From Thalassia testudinum (taxonomy: Eukaryota > Streptophyta > Magnoliopsida > Alismatales > Hydrocharitaceae), in the NCBI GenBank assembly GCA_037157565.1, contig JAZHRO010000022.1, positions 2,852,001-2,916,000 on the forward strand: 64,000 nucleotides of DNA. The letters run 5' to 3'. The position numbers and the translations under genes were made by a program. The notes under the pieces are model-generated. The model searched no databases, was not told where the DNA came from, and was given only the letters and a program-made list of their open reading frames with translations. Each line of letters begins with the position of its first letter. Position 1 is the first letter of the stretch. This document shows positions 9,892-21,238 of the stretch, one piece after another.

Positions 9892-11291
9892 TTAAAGAAG
9901 ACTGTAGCCAATCTGAAAAGACGTACCCTCAAAAAGCTCTGGGTACCGCTCTCGCATCGCTGCCTCAGGCTCCCAGGTAGCCTCCTCGTACCACTGGCTC
10001 CTCCACAAGACCTTCACCAGGGGTACCTGCTTCCGTCTCAGACTTCGAACGGCTCTCTCTAGTATCTGCACTGGTCTCTCGGGGTAGGTCAGGTCATCAC
10101 CCACCTCGACACTCTCCTGGCTCAGAATGTCACTGGCATCGGCGACGTACTTCCGAAGGTTTGACACGTGGAACACGTCGTGCACACCAGAAAGCTGTGG
10201 AGGAAGGGCAAGCCGGTAAGCAACGGGTCCTACCCACTCCAGGACCTCAAAGGGCCCCACAAAACACTGTAGGCCCTTCATGGGCGAAACGCAAAGAAAG
10301 ATGTGATCCCCAACCTCGAACTGCACTTCTCTGCGCTTTCGATCGGCATAACTCTTCTGTCTGCTCCTGACAGTGCGAAGTCGTCTGTGAATCTGCTCTA
10401 TCACCTCCTGATTCTGCCGGATCAGCCTGAGGCTAACCTCCCACTTGGTCCCCACCTCAACCCAACTCAAGGGCGGTGTACACCTCCGTCCGTACAGAGC
10501 CTCATAGGGTGCCATGCCGATACTTGAGTGATAGCTGTTATTATATGCAAACTCTGCAAGAGGTAAGTGCTCCTCCCAAGAGCCCCTCCAATCTAGTACA
10601 TAGTCGCGCAAAAGGTCCTCAAGTGTCTATATCGTGCGTCTGACTGTCCGTCCGTGTGGGGGTGGTACGCCGTACTGAACCTCAACAGTGTCCCCAAGGC
10701 TTGTTGAAACTCAGCCCAAAATTGGGAAGTAAAACGGTTATCCCGGTCGAATACAATCTCACATGGAACTCCGTGCAGACATACCACATCACGAATATAT
10801 TTCTCTGCCAATTGCGCTGGTCCCAAAGTGACTCGGATAAGCAAGAAACGTGCCGTCTTCGTCAATCTGTCTACAATCACCCAGACTGTGCCATGTCCTC
10901 GCTGGGTAACGGGTAAGGCCACCACCAAGTCCATGGTGATGCTCTCCCACTTCCACTCTGGCACAGGGAGTAGTTGCAACGGCCTTGCAGGCCTCTGATG
11001 TTCGGCCTTTACCTATTGGCACACCAAACACTACTACACGAACTCACCTACATCCTGCTTCATCCCTCTCCACCAAAAGTCACATCTCAGATCATGATAC
11101 ATCTTCATGTTCCCGGGATGTATGGTGAACCTAGACCTGTGCGCCTCAGTCAGGAGCTCTCTCAACAACTCCTCGTCCCTGGAAACGCACAAACGTCCCC
11201 TCATGTGCAGCACCTCGTCTGTAACAGAGAAGTCTCCTGGATCCCCTGACAGCACTCTATCTCGTAACGACTGCAGGTACGGATCTGTCAT
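9892..11291 (-). pseudogene. Integrase and chromodomain of the minus-strand Tekay element
   Basis: Read from 11291 down, it shows DPYLQSLRDRVLSGDPGDFS, the His pair of the zinc domain (HRSRFTIHPGN), then a break near 11040 where the CxxC half is lost. The catalytic core begins around 10980 (EWKWESITMDLVVALPVTQ; FDRDNRF, where Ser of SDRD has become Phe; HTDGQS). A frameshift near 10620 follows, then NNSYHSSIGMAPYEALYGRR, the GPF region (FVGPFEVLEWVGPVAYRLAL) and the chromodomain (YPERPVQILERAVRSLRRK; VLWRSQWYEEATWEPE). At least two frameshifts and one stop break it. It is the same family as 5592-7113, with somewhat different lesions. Its 3' flank is cut by the inserted plus-strand copy at 9857/9858. 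Confidence 0.88.
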
Positions 11292-13310
11292 CTATCCTGT
11301 GATGATACGGTCTATCAACTTTGGTCTCATCTGCCGTGTCACCATCACTGTCCCACAATGCCCCCGTAACTCTAGGGGTTGCCAACTGCCTAACTCCTCC
11401 ATAAGTCTCCAACTCTGTGCATGTAAACTGGCCAAGTGGGAGGGTGCCTTTCGGCTCAAGGCGTCAGCCACCACGTTGGCCTTCCCCGGATGGTAGGAGA
11501 TGCTGCAATCATAGTCCTTCAGGAGCTCTAACCAACGTCTCTGTCCTATGTTAAGCTCCTTCTGATCAAACAAGTACCTGAGGCTCTTATGATCCGTGAA
11601 AATCTCAAAGGTCTCACTGTAATGGTAATTCCTCCATGTCTTCAGCGCGAAGACAACAGCTGCCAGCTCTAAGTCATGGGTAGGGTAGCTATGCTCATGG
11701 GGCTTCAGTTGCCGCAAAGCGTAAGCGACAACGTGACCCTGCTACATGTGCACACCCCCTGACCCCTACAACGAAGCGTCCGTGTAGACCACAAAATTGC
11801 CTCTGCTATCAGGGATAGTAAGCATAGGAGCTGAAGTCAGTCTCTCCTTCAACTCTTGAAAACACGCCTCACAAGCGTCTGTCCAAACAAAGGGCACGTC
11901 CTTCTGGGTCAACTGAGTCATAGGATGCGTAATCTGCGAGAAAGCCTTGATAAACCATCGGTAGTAACCTGCCAGTCCCAAGAAACTGCGTATCTCTATC
12001 ACTGTACGTGGCCTCTTCCACTTGAGTATTGCCTCAACCTTGGCTGGATCCACAGCCAAGCCATCCCTTGAAATCACATGGCCCAAGAAGGTCACCTGTC
12101 TCAACCAAAACTCGCACTTGCTGTATTTGGCATACAGCCTGCATCGTCTCAAAGTGTCTAGAACCAAGCGCAAGTGCTATCCGTGCTGTGCCTGATCCCA
12201 CGAGTAAACGAGCACGTCATCAATAAATACCACCACAAACTGATCTAGATATGGTCTGAACACCCGGTTCATCAAATCATGAAGGCAGCGGAGGCATTGG
12301 TCAGCCCAAACAGCATGACCAAAAACTTGTAGTGTCCGTACCGAGTGCGGAAAGCTGTCTTGGAGACGACGGTCTCCCTGATCCTCAACTGGTGGTAGCC
12401 TAATATCAAATGTATCTTGGAGAATACTGTGACACCTCGCAACTGGTCAAACAGATCATCAATCCTCGGCGGCGGATACCTGTTCTTGATGATAACCCTA
12501 TTCAACTGTCTGTAGTCAACACAAAGGCGCAGGGTATCATCCTTCTTCTTCAAAAATTACACAGGGGCTCCCCACGGGGATGCACTGGGCCTCACAATGC
12601 CCTTCTCCAATAGGTCCTGTAGCTGTGACTTGAGCTCTCACAGCTTAAGTGGTGCCATCCTATACGGTGCCGTAGTAATGGGGCTGGTCCCCGGTACCAG
12701 TGAGATCTCAAATTCGATCTCACGCTCAGGCGGTATTCCTGGCAGCTCCTCTGGAAACACGTCGGGGTACTCTCTGACCACCGGGATGCTCTGAAAGTCT
12801 GCTACGGGGCTGGGCTCTGCCACTACACAAGTTAGAAAGCCCTCACACCCCTGGCCCAAAAGTCTCGCTGCCTGAAGTGTAGCAATGCACCTGAAACCTC
12901 CGTCCACCGACTGTCCAAGAAACTCAAAGGAAGGCATCTCCAGTATGGAGAAGATGATCTTCCTCTCAAAATAGTCCACTAAGGAGTGGTAAGTGGACAG
13001 TCAATCCATCCCCAGAATTACGCCAAAATCCTCCATCGGTATCACGATCAGGTTAGGGGGGAGGCTGTGTCCCCCAATACTGACCTCACAGTCTATGTAG
13101 ACCTCCTCAGCTACAAACGGCTGACCACCCGGACCTTTAATCACAAATGGATCCTCTAACAATATGCAGTCCTATCCCAAACTGACAGTAAAACTCGTAG
13201 CAACAAGCAAGTGCGTAGCACCGGAATCAAAAAGTACGTAAACTAATCTGCCGAAAACTGTAACCATACCTGCCACCACTGAACCTGATGGTGTAGACCC
13301 GGATAGGTTG
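11292..13310 (-). pseudogene. Protease-RT-RNase H of the minus-strand Tekay element
   Basis: Domains in order on the minus strand. Protease: the active site DSGATH is intact near 13220. The RT entry region holds the family motif FPEELPGIPPEREIEFEI near 12750. RT: the fingers [20 protein letters not shown] near 12500, then the catalytic FIDDVLVY near 12215. RNase H-like region: VYTDASL near 11770, then [20 protein letters not shown] and ADALSRK near 11470. Breaks include in-frame stops and a single-base deletion at about 12279, just after NASAAFM, which shifts the RT frame. The enzymes would copy element RNA into cDNA in cytoplasmic particles. Catalytic residues survive but the polyprotein does not. 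Confidence 0.88.
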
Positions 13311-14276
13311 TGTTAATATGGTGATTTTATCGTTGAAATGAGTATAGTGGTTAACCTAAATCGAGTATAACCATCTTTTTACAAAATTTTTAACCTGGCC
13401 TACTTGATTTTATCTTGGTCACTTTTAGGCCCAGGGTCGAACTCAGGGAAGCGGGATTAGAGGTGAATAAGTTTCTACGCCTTTCCTACAACGAATCTCT
13501 TCCGTTCGTTTATTATGTTTTTGGTGTTTTTTTCTATTTAAAATTTTTTTCTGATAATTTTTGTTCTTGAGGTACACCCTCAAAATCAGGTTCTTGGCTT
13601 TGAGCCAAATTAGGGTTTCAAAATTGGTCTTGTTATTCGCAAGACTGAGTACCTGCAAGTCAAGGATTATCTTTTCTCTTTTGTATATTTTTTTTATCTT
13701 TTTAATGGCAGGAAAGAGAAATAGGAATAAGGTAAATATAGTATATATATATGTGTATATATTATATATGTATATAGGGGTAGGGGTGGAGGTGGAGATG
13801 GCGTGTAGCATGGTGTCGAGTTGATCGTCGTCTAGGAAGACGCAACGAACAGGACGAAGTGCCGCGTGGAGTGTAGGATGGATGGGTGGAAGATGTGTGC
13901 GAAAACGCTTTTTGTAGTCGTGTATCAGGGAATATCAACAACTGGTGCAGATATTCCCGCGATACAATGTGTGGTAGGTGATATGAAAATATATATATAT
14001 ATATATGTAAATATATATCTATAAGTTTATATATATATATGGTTATAATTATATAGGTGTATATGTAGTTATATATGTATATATATATATATGTATATAT
14101 ATAGATATGTAAATATATGTATAGATAGATGTATGTATATGTATATATATATATATTTATAATTAGATATATATGTATGTATATATATATATATAGGAAT
14201 ATATGTATATAGTTATAGATATGTATATATGTAGATAGATATATTAGTATAAGTATCTATGTATATAGATATATGT

Positions 14277-14330
<54 letters not shown>

Positions 14331-15593
14331 TTATAGTTATAGATATATGTATGTATATGTGTATGTATATTTGTATATATATATATATGTATAAATATGT
14401 GTGTGTGTGTATGTGTCTGCAGGAGGGAGTAGGAGAGTGCTGTGAGGGAGAGAGAGAGAGAGCGTTTGCTGGAGGAAGAAGGCGTGGGCGAGTTAAGTCG
14501 TCCGGAGCCTCCAGCCGTCGTCTGATGGCCACTCACAGGCGCAGGCGCGTAGGCGCGCGAAGATGCGCGCACACGCTGGAGGGAGTGGGTGTGGGAGGAA
14601 GGTGTAGCGCAGCATGCTGCAGACCGTAGCGCACCGCACTGCACGCTAAGATGAACGCGGGCGAAGAAGCGGGCGAAGACGCGGTCGCTGGCGTACGCGG
14701 GAGCGGGAGCGCGGACGGGCTGGCGACGGTTGCGACGCAGAGAGAGAGCGCGCGGTGACCAGATAAGTGAGAAACTTTCCGGTCACCGCACTGTAGTTAT
14801 AGTGTCGCGCTCTCTAGCGTGAACAGTAGCTACAGTGCGCGCTCGGCTCGCGCGACCGGCTGTGGCCTGTTCTGTGTGTGCGGGTGCTGCGGAGCGTGCC
14901 TGCGCGCGTGGAAAGAGCGGCGCCGGCTGCTACAGGGGCACGCGGTGGCTTGCGTGCACGGAAGGAGAGGCCGATGCTGTGCTGCTACTGTGCTTGAGCT
15001 TCAAAGCTCGAGTCTTGCAGCAATGGCGGAAATGGCTGGAACGATGAAGCAGAGAGGAGAACCACCACGCCCACCGGCTCTTTGATGAGCTGGACAGTGG
15101 TGGGACTCACAGTGGTGGTTGTGTACCACTGTGAGCTGCTCCTGCCCGCAGCGTAGCTCTTCAGGAGGAAGAGAGGCTGCGTATGGAGGGGAGAGGGGAG
15201 GAGATGGCCTGGAGGAAGGAGGTGCTGTTGTTGTGTGGACCAGGCTCAGCCGCAAGGAAGATGGCTGTGCCCTTTTTAAAGAGGAAGGAGGCAAGCACAG
15301 CCATGCCCTGGGCTGTGCATGGCTATGCATGCGGCTGGCAGGGAGTGGCGCGAAGAAGAAGAGTAAGCCATGCCCTATAGCCGCGGAGAAATTCAAAGCC
15401 AAAATAAAAATAAAAATAAAAATAAAGATGGTGAATTTGCGAAGCAGCACTTGAGGAAAATGTTAATTTCAAGGCCATTTTATTCACTCTCCTCCCCTCT
15501 CAAATAAATGCATGCATGCATTTATTTTTACAAATGCGACTATGGCTCCCTAATATACACAGGCAATGCTAGGAAATAGCATAAAATGACACA
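13311..15593 (-). mobile_element. Solo LTR inserted between gag and pol of the Tekay element
   Basis: On the minus strand it starts TGTGTCATTTTATG and ends TATTAACA. Close to its end it has CCCTGAGTTCGACCCTGGGC, the same U5 signature as the Athila-like LTR (CCCTGAGTTCGACCTCGGG near 5480). No internal region, PBS or coding sequence accompanies it. It interrupts Tekay sequence on both sides. I cannot define a clean target duplication (flanks GGTTG and ATTGT), so the edges may be off by a few bases. It contains a TATATA microsatellite and a GC-rich 1-kb segment whose frames I do not consider genes. Confidence 0.6.
13975..14412. repeat. TA/TATATG-type microsatellite
   Basis: About 430 bp of alternating TA with TATG and TAGA interruptions, including an uninterrupted (TA)n run at 14278-14321, then TGTGTGTG. 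It lies inside the solo LTR. Confidence 0.9.
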
Positions 15594-16961
15594 ATTGTTA
15601 GTGTATTTTTGCTGTGCAATCACCTGATGCCCTGGCATCTCTGTGTGTCAGGGCATTGATACGCCCCTCAGCTCTCAGTGCAGAAGAAACAGCCACACTC
15701 TGCGTCGGACGAGTAGCCGCTAGTTGATACCTTCCCTGCGACTGCTGCCCTCCCCCACGCGCCTGGGAACCACGACCACCTGCTCGGCCTCCAGCGTTCA
15801 GTGCGGGGAGCATCTGTTGCACTCTAGCCCTAGACAGGCAGTCCCTCCTGATGTGGCCCAGCTGGCCACACTGGTAGCAGAGGGGGACTCGACTCCCTCC
15901 CTCAGTAGGTCCCTACTGACGGTTGGGCGGGGATCCAGTGCTGATAGCTGGCCCTTGTTGGGGGCCCCCAAAGGCCACTGATGGCTCCGCAAAATGAGAC
16001 GGCTCTCCCGCGGGTGCCGCGTGCCTTCTCTCTAGTCAGCCCTGTGAGTACTCTGGTTGGTAGGGCCTCTTCCGTCCGCTGTCGGTGTCTCGTGCGGCTG
16101 GGTTGGTCTCCTCGTACGTCAGAGCTGCCTCCACCACCCTCGAGAAGGTGAGCAGCTTCAGGGGCTTGACATACCCTCGAATGGCAGGCTGGAGCCCCTC
16201 AGTGAACCTCCACAGGCTCTCCTTCTCAGTAGCTACAGCTGTCGCAGCAAAACGTGACAGCACCAGGAAGCGCGTGCGGTACGCGCTAACAGTCATCGTC
16301 CCCTGGCAGAGAGTGTGGAACTCCTGCCTCCTCTGGTCCTACCAAGTCTACGGGAAGTACTGCTTACAGAAGAGGGTCACGAACTGGTCCCACGTCGGCT
16401 CTCCCCTCTCCTGGCGTCTGACTACCCTCCACCACTTGTGTGCCGCACTCTCCAGTTGATACATGGCAAAGGCCACGCAGCACTCCGCAGGGGGCGAAGG
16501 GTGTCAAACATTTTCTCAATCTGCTCCAGCCAGTCCTCTGCCTCAAACGGGTCCTCATCCCCCTTGAAGGAGGAGGGCTTCAACTTCCGGAACTATCTGA
16601 AAAGCTCGTAGTGCAGCTATAGTGGGGGAACGGGCACGCCTCTAGGTAGGGAGGGCTCGTACTCAGAAGTGTTAGAGTGCGGTGGGGGCGGTGGAGGACC
16701 ACCCCCTCCCCCTCGTCCAGCGCTACGTCGGTCTCTCGGCCCCACAGAGGACTCCCCCTTCACGTCCCTAGGGAGAGGCACCCGTGGAGGCGGGTGGAGC
16801 TCCTCTCGTACTATGTCTCGTATCAACTGAGTGAGGTCCTTGGCCTGAACGCCCGGGAGAAGTGGTTGGTCAACTGGCACCTCGAGCTCGGCACGTCTGC
16901 CCCTCCAACCTCATCCACGACCACGTCCGCGGCCCACCTCAAGAACTCCACGTCGAGGCAT
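15594..16961 (-). pseudogene. gag of the minus-strand Tekay element
   Basis: The start ATG is at 16961-16959 (MPRRGVLEVGRGRGRG), an Arg/Gly-rich N-terminus usual for this lineage, broken by a TGA after about 16 codons. Then come LTQLIRDIVREELHPPPR, a proline run (GGGGGPPPPPP), the capsid region (SSFKGDEDPFEAEDWLEQIEKMF; MTVSAYRTRFLVLSRFA; ESLWRFTEGLQPAIRGYV) and an intact CCHC knuckle near 15860-15815 (CYQCGQLGHIRRDC). Several frameshifts separate these blocks. Gag forms the particle and binds RNA. The downstream join to protease is interrupted by the solo LTR. Confidence 0.85.
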
Positions 16962-17129
16962 CTCCTGCAAAGAGACGCGAAAGACAGAACAAAAAGAAGT
17001 CAACTCTAACATACTTTAGCAAAAGAACTCAGAACAGATGTCAAGCGATACATTGTGGTGGTTAATCTAGTTACATGCAGGTGAATTGGTTATTCTCAAG
17101 CTAGTTGGTTCATTTCTCGGGACGACCTT

Positions 17130-17141
17130 GCTCTGATACCA
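17130..17141 (-). promoter_or_regulatory. Primer-binding site, initiator tRNA-Met
   Basis: The minus strand reads TGGTATCAGAGC three bases after the LTR end (GTCGTAACA). This is the standard iMet primer site of chromoviruses and fixes the orientation and the LTR edge. Confidence 0.9.
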
Positions 17142-17144
17142 TCT

Positions 17145-19835
17145 TGTTACGACTCGGTTCCCGAATCCCTACAGGACATGAGATCGGCTCGACTCAACTA
17201 ATCCCATGACCCAGTTATCCAACAAGAAATAACCAAAAAGCAAGAAAGTAAACCACATTCACTATGCTAAGTAACTAACAGTAAAAGAGTACAGCAATAA
17301 AGGAAGTAAAAGCTACTAACAGTACATATCACCACCACAATAGTAAGGCGGAAACAAAGTACAGAAACATAACAGTAACAAGAGTCTGAACTCACTAACA
17401 AAAAGAAAGTACAACAATAGGAAAACTACTGTTGGGCACAACTGGGCCCAGCACCCTCTGCAGCCGGTGACTCGGGCTGCTCAACACCAGGACCTGAAAA
17501 GGGTTTTGAGAAAACGGAGTCAGCGAATGCTGAGTAGAGTGGTAATCAACTAACTAAAGTAGTAAAAGCTAATAGGTAATTTATCTTTTCCAATTGTTTT
17601 ATTTTACAAGTTATTCCTTTTCACCCATTGGTTTACTTTTTAGATCTCTTTCTTGATCTCGCATGTTCCTCGTGAAAACGATCTTGATTGCAGTCTTTTT
17701 CGAAGAGTAGAAGGCACACGTGGTGCTCTCTTGGCCGAGAGAGTCCCCCGTGGTGATCCTACACCCAGTCAACCACCCCGAGGTCACGGACAAACGTAGT
17801 GGTGACTACGGCACGCGCGATAAGCGCACGGGTAGCTATCACGCACTGGCACGCGGTCAGTCATTTCCGCTAACAGGTATGCCCAAAGTACAGCACGGAA
17901 CAGTATAGGGCCTAGCCCTCTCACTAACAGGGGTCTAGCCCCTTAAAACCAAACAGGGGTCTCGCCCCTCCACAGTCCGCGCACCCTCGTCTGACTACTC
18001 CGGTTTACCTAGTGGGCCTAACAAGTCAGTGTAGGGTGGCTAGCTGAACCCCGAGCCCTGTGGGGTGGCTAGCACTCTCCCTACACTAGTAGCTCTCCTC
18101 GGTATAGTGTATGCAAGGGCCAAAGAAGTCAGTGTAGAGTGGCCAATCCTAACTGTGGGTCCCAACCCAAGGGTAGCTATCTCCGCTCTACACTAAACAG
18201 GGGACAGTCGCTCTCCTTGGTACCACGTACTCAAGGGCCAGCACACTTCCCACTCACATTTCCAAATCCATTCCATTTATCCACAGGAACTCTACTCCTA
18301 ATTTCCCGTAGGGTTCATGCTCGTATTTCCCTATGTTATTCCATACTAAGTTTCATCATTCACATTTCCATTCTCAGATCTTACACATGCAGCTCGTATT
18401 TCCACAATTTGCATATACAACAAGAAATGTCACAGGCATCTGTCTAACTAGCACAGGCAATTCAGATTTCACTGGAAACTCTTGTTTATTAACAGGCAGT
18501 TGTTCACATTTCTATTTATTCATTTAAGGCTGCAATCTCAAACACGCATACAAGCAGTGCAAGTACTTCTCGTCCTAGGATTCATGCCACATCCTAGGTT
18601 TCTAGTTGTCCAATTTCACATATGCATTCATGTCTTATAATTAAATCAGGGGGAAACCACTCTACCAGACAATCCAGGAGTACTGGGGGCTCGAACGGCA
18701 GGTTCACGTGCCTCTGTAGGCCTCGAAGGCGCAACAGATCGAAATCCTATGCCAAGGAACATAACATAAAGTAATGTTCAGAATAGTATAAAGGGCCTTT
18801 TAACATGTAGAGGAACTTGCAAGGAATCCACAGCTATCTTGTTTGCATAAAACGAACCTCAAACGGACCCTAAACGGGTCAAAACAGAACTGCAGACCTA
18901 AATCAGACGTCTGGCACAAGGTCCAAACATCTTAAAAGTAACCAGAGTCTCACGTCAAGTTCCTGCATCGACTTCAGACGTCTAAACCCCTATTGACCGT
19001 CTGGACCCAACTCCAGACGTCCGACCTCTCTTTCAGTCGTCTGGGAGTGCCTCCAGTCGTCTGGGAGTGCCTCCGGTCGTCTGGTAAGCTGTCCAGACGT
19101 CCGAGATGCGTGGGAGGGCATGCCCCGCGCCTTCTCGAAGCTATCCCTGGATGTGATAGACCATTTCACCTATATTTAGCCATGTAGATCGAAGCTGCAG
19201 TGCGGCCTGCATGGTTGTATCCGCAAAAGGAACATACCTTCGTGGAACACCATTTTCAGACGTCCGATGTCATCAACAGACGTTCAACCCATCATCTTGA
19301 CAGCACACTAGACGTCTAATTCTGGGAAAATCCTAGAACCAGAACGACATCCTACTCCTCGCCACGCGCAGCCGCGGCCTCTCCTCCTCACCTGCAGCTC
19401 CGGCTGCAGCAAAGTGTCTGGGACATCTCCCCTGACGCGCTCCTCCTCCCGCATGCACCGCTCCGCCTGTGCATCCTCCGGCGAGCTCCCACAGGCTTGC
19501 GAGCTAAAGCTCTTCCTCCTCTCTTCACGCCGCCTCTCCTCCCCGTCGCTTACTCTCGCTCTCTCTCTCGCGCTCGCCCCTCTCATTGTAGTGGAGAGGA
19601 AGGAAGGAAGGTGGCTGTGGCAGGGTGGGGAAGAGAGGAAGGGGGGAAGAGGGGTCTTATATAAGGGTGCACTAGGGTTCTGCGGGGAAGAAAGAAGAGA
19701 GAGAAGGGAGGAAAAAGGGCAGCCTGTGCGTAGACGCGAAGCTACGTACAACTTTTCAATTTCCAGATGTCTAACCAGACGTCTAACTGACAGTCCAGAC
19801 ATCTTAAAGGGCTCAGAACAAAATGGGTCTTTACA
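17145..19835 (-). mobile_element. 5' LTR of the minus-strand Tekay element
   Basis: The LTR is about 2.69 kb. Its inner edge is set by the PBS. The outer edge is chosen at TGTAAAGACCC (minus strand, 19835), which aligns base for base in length with the start of the plus-strand LTR up to TTTAAGA-GTCTGG. It contains AGACGTCT-type palindromes at about 18905-19320 and 19765-19800, a TATA box and mini-hairpins at 17908-17968. The outer edge is less sure than the inner one. Confidence 0.75.
19658..19666 (-). promoter_or_regulatory. TATA box of the Tekay 5' LTR
   Basis: CTTATATAAG lies within a G-rich plus-strand context, between the palindrome-rich U3 end and the GC-rich leader. It is palindromic, so the strand is inferred from the LTR orientation. 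Confidence 0.5.
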
Positions 19836-21238
19836 AAAGTGTTCCTCTTATATAGAGACCAATAGTGAGCTTCTCTCACGTAGAGACCTTGAAGAATGAG
19901 TCTCTCTCATATGGGGTCACAATAGGCTCACTTACACTCTCTCTTTCTCCCATACTATATGAGAGAAGAAAAATAAATAGAGATGAGTTTCTCCCCCTCT
20001 TCTCTTCACTTCATTTTCATTTTTTCCTTATTTTTACTCTTTTTTCTCTCTTTTTTTCTCTTCTTTTTTTTTCTCAACTACCTTCCTTTTTTCTTTCTTT
20101 TTTAACTCATTTTTAAGGTAGAGGAGTTTTAAGGTAGAAATGGAGGATGATGAGGTGCTTCATGGTGATTGAGATGGTGGGTCTTTAGCCCTTTATCTAG
20201 GAAAAATGAGGGTAGAATGGGTATTTTGGAGCTCCTAAGTGCACCACCCAACTGGATTGCATGAGGGCCATCTGATCGTAGATCAACGGCTCTGATTGCA
20301 TCAAGATCGCCCTCTGATCGTGCCTCCATCACTCTCTCAATGTCGCCCCTTGTTCGTGGGCCTTCTGATTTGCCTTGGACAGCTTTAACAGAGTCAAGAT
20401 TGCACATTAAGGACTGCTCAATTGCATGATGGGCTTCTGAGGACAGTCTAATCGCAATCCGATGGTCACAATTGCATCAAATCGTGCGCTCACACATGCT
20501 AAGAACACGCGAGGACATGTAGACCTACGCGTGGTCACGCACGTGCATTGGGATGCTCATCCGTTGCGCCACATGGTGCATTCAGTGTCATTTGATCTTG
20601 ATCCAATGCGCGAATTTTGCATTTCACACTGGGTGAATTATGCCCCCTCTACGTGACTCGAACAGGTGTCCTCCGCTTTGCATAGAGTGCTTGACCAACG
20701 CGCTATGCGTACATTTGTGTTGCGCTCTTGCTTTAGTGTTCGCGTACTCTCAACAGTTGGATAATGATCCAGTGGTTGAGATGGGGGTTGCTGGATAAGG
20801 TACGAAGAGGCTGGCGACATGGCACCTCTATGGAAGTTGGATGATGAGCTAATAGCCCACAGTGCACATAGATCATCCTTCAGTGGATGAGCGGGTGGTG
20901 GTAGGCCATTGGGATGGCATCACATGGCACAATCTTGATAGTCCATCTTCCTGGCTTCGTAGATGATGCTACAGAGCTTCGATCGAGGTGATTCCCACAC
21001 TGTTGGACTGCAATCGTCGCTTTGAGTCCATCTGTATCGTCGGATTTATCATCTGTAGCCTTGATTCATCTGCAAGTATTATTACCTATCAATTAGTATG
21101 TTAAAATAGCATTATTTTCTTCACAGTTAAATAAATCAAGTAAGATGCAAAATGCAACTCATGCATGTATTATTCTTAAGTTAAGATAGGATCTAATTCA
21201 ATTCAGGTTGATTAAGTCCTATAATTGCTGCATAATCA
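19836..21238 (-). mobile_element. LTR remnant related to the non-autonomous element at 53354-60482
   Basis: The minus strand near 21035 (ACAGATGGACTCAAAGCGAC, then AGTCCAACAG) matches the LTR of the 53354-60482 element (ACAGATGGATTCAGAGCGAT, then AGTCCAACGG). A tRNA-like module sits in the same relative place and orientation. The expected start, TGATTATGC, is at 21238, which gives about 1.4 kb, close to the 1448-1482 bp of the intact LTRs. The outer 270 bp (19836-20110) is CT-rich, does not align and has a TATATAAG box near 19848 on the minus strand. No PBS, PPT or coding region accompanies it. Confidence 0.5.
20647..20710 (-). other. tRNA-like module in the LTR remnant
   Basis: The minus strand has an A-box-like TAGCGCGTTGGTCAAGC and, 42 nt further on, a B-box-like GTTCGAGTC, with a partly paired anticodon-arm-like segment between them. 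The acceptor stem is not convincing, so it is not called a tRNA gene. Confidence 0.5.

Larger units (their letters stand above)
9858..19835 (-). mobile_element. Minus-strand Tekay/Del-type Ty3/Gypsy element, 3' end displaced
   Basis: The order on the minus strand is 5' LTR (17145-19835), tRNA-iMet PBS, gag, protease-RT-RNase H, then integrase with chromodomain ending near 9892. It stops at 9858, about 60 bp short of where its PPT should be, because the plus-strand Tekay copy is inserted there. Its remaining 3' UTR and 3' LTR should lie left of the window. A solo LTR (13311-15593) separates gag from pol. Confidence 0.85.

Noticed and set aside
14213..14644. 143-codon minus-strand frame with Tyr/Ile repeats
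   Set aside because: It reads through the TA microsatellite.
18139..18527. Overlapping plus-strand frames in the Tekay 5' LTR
   Set aside because: They are antisense to the element and lie within aligned LTR sequence.
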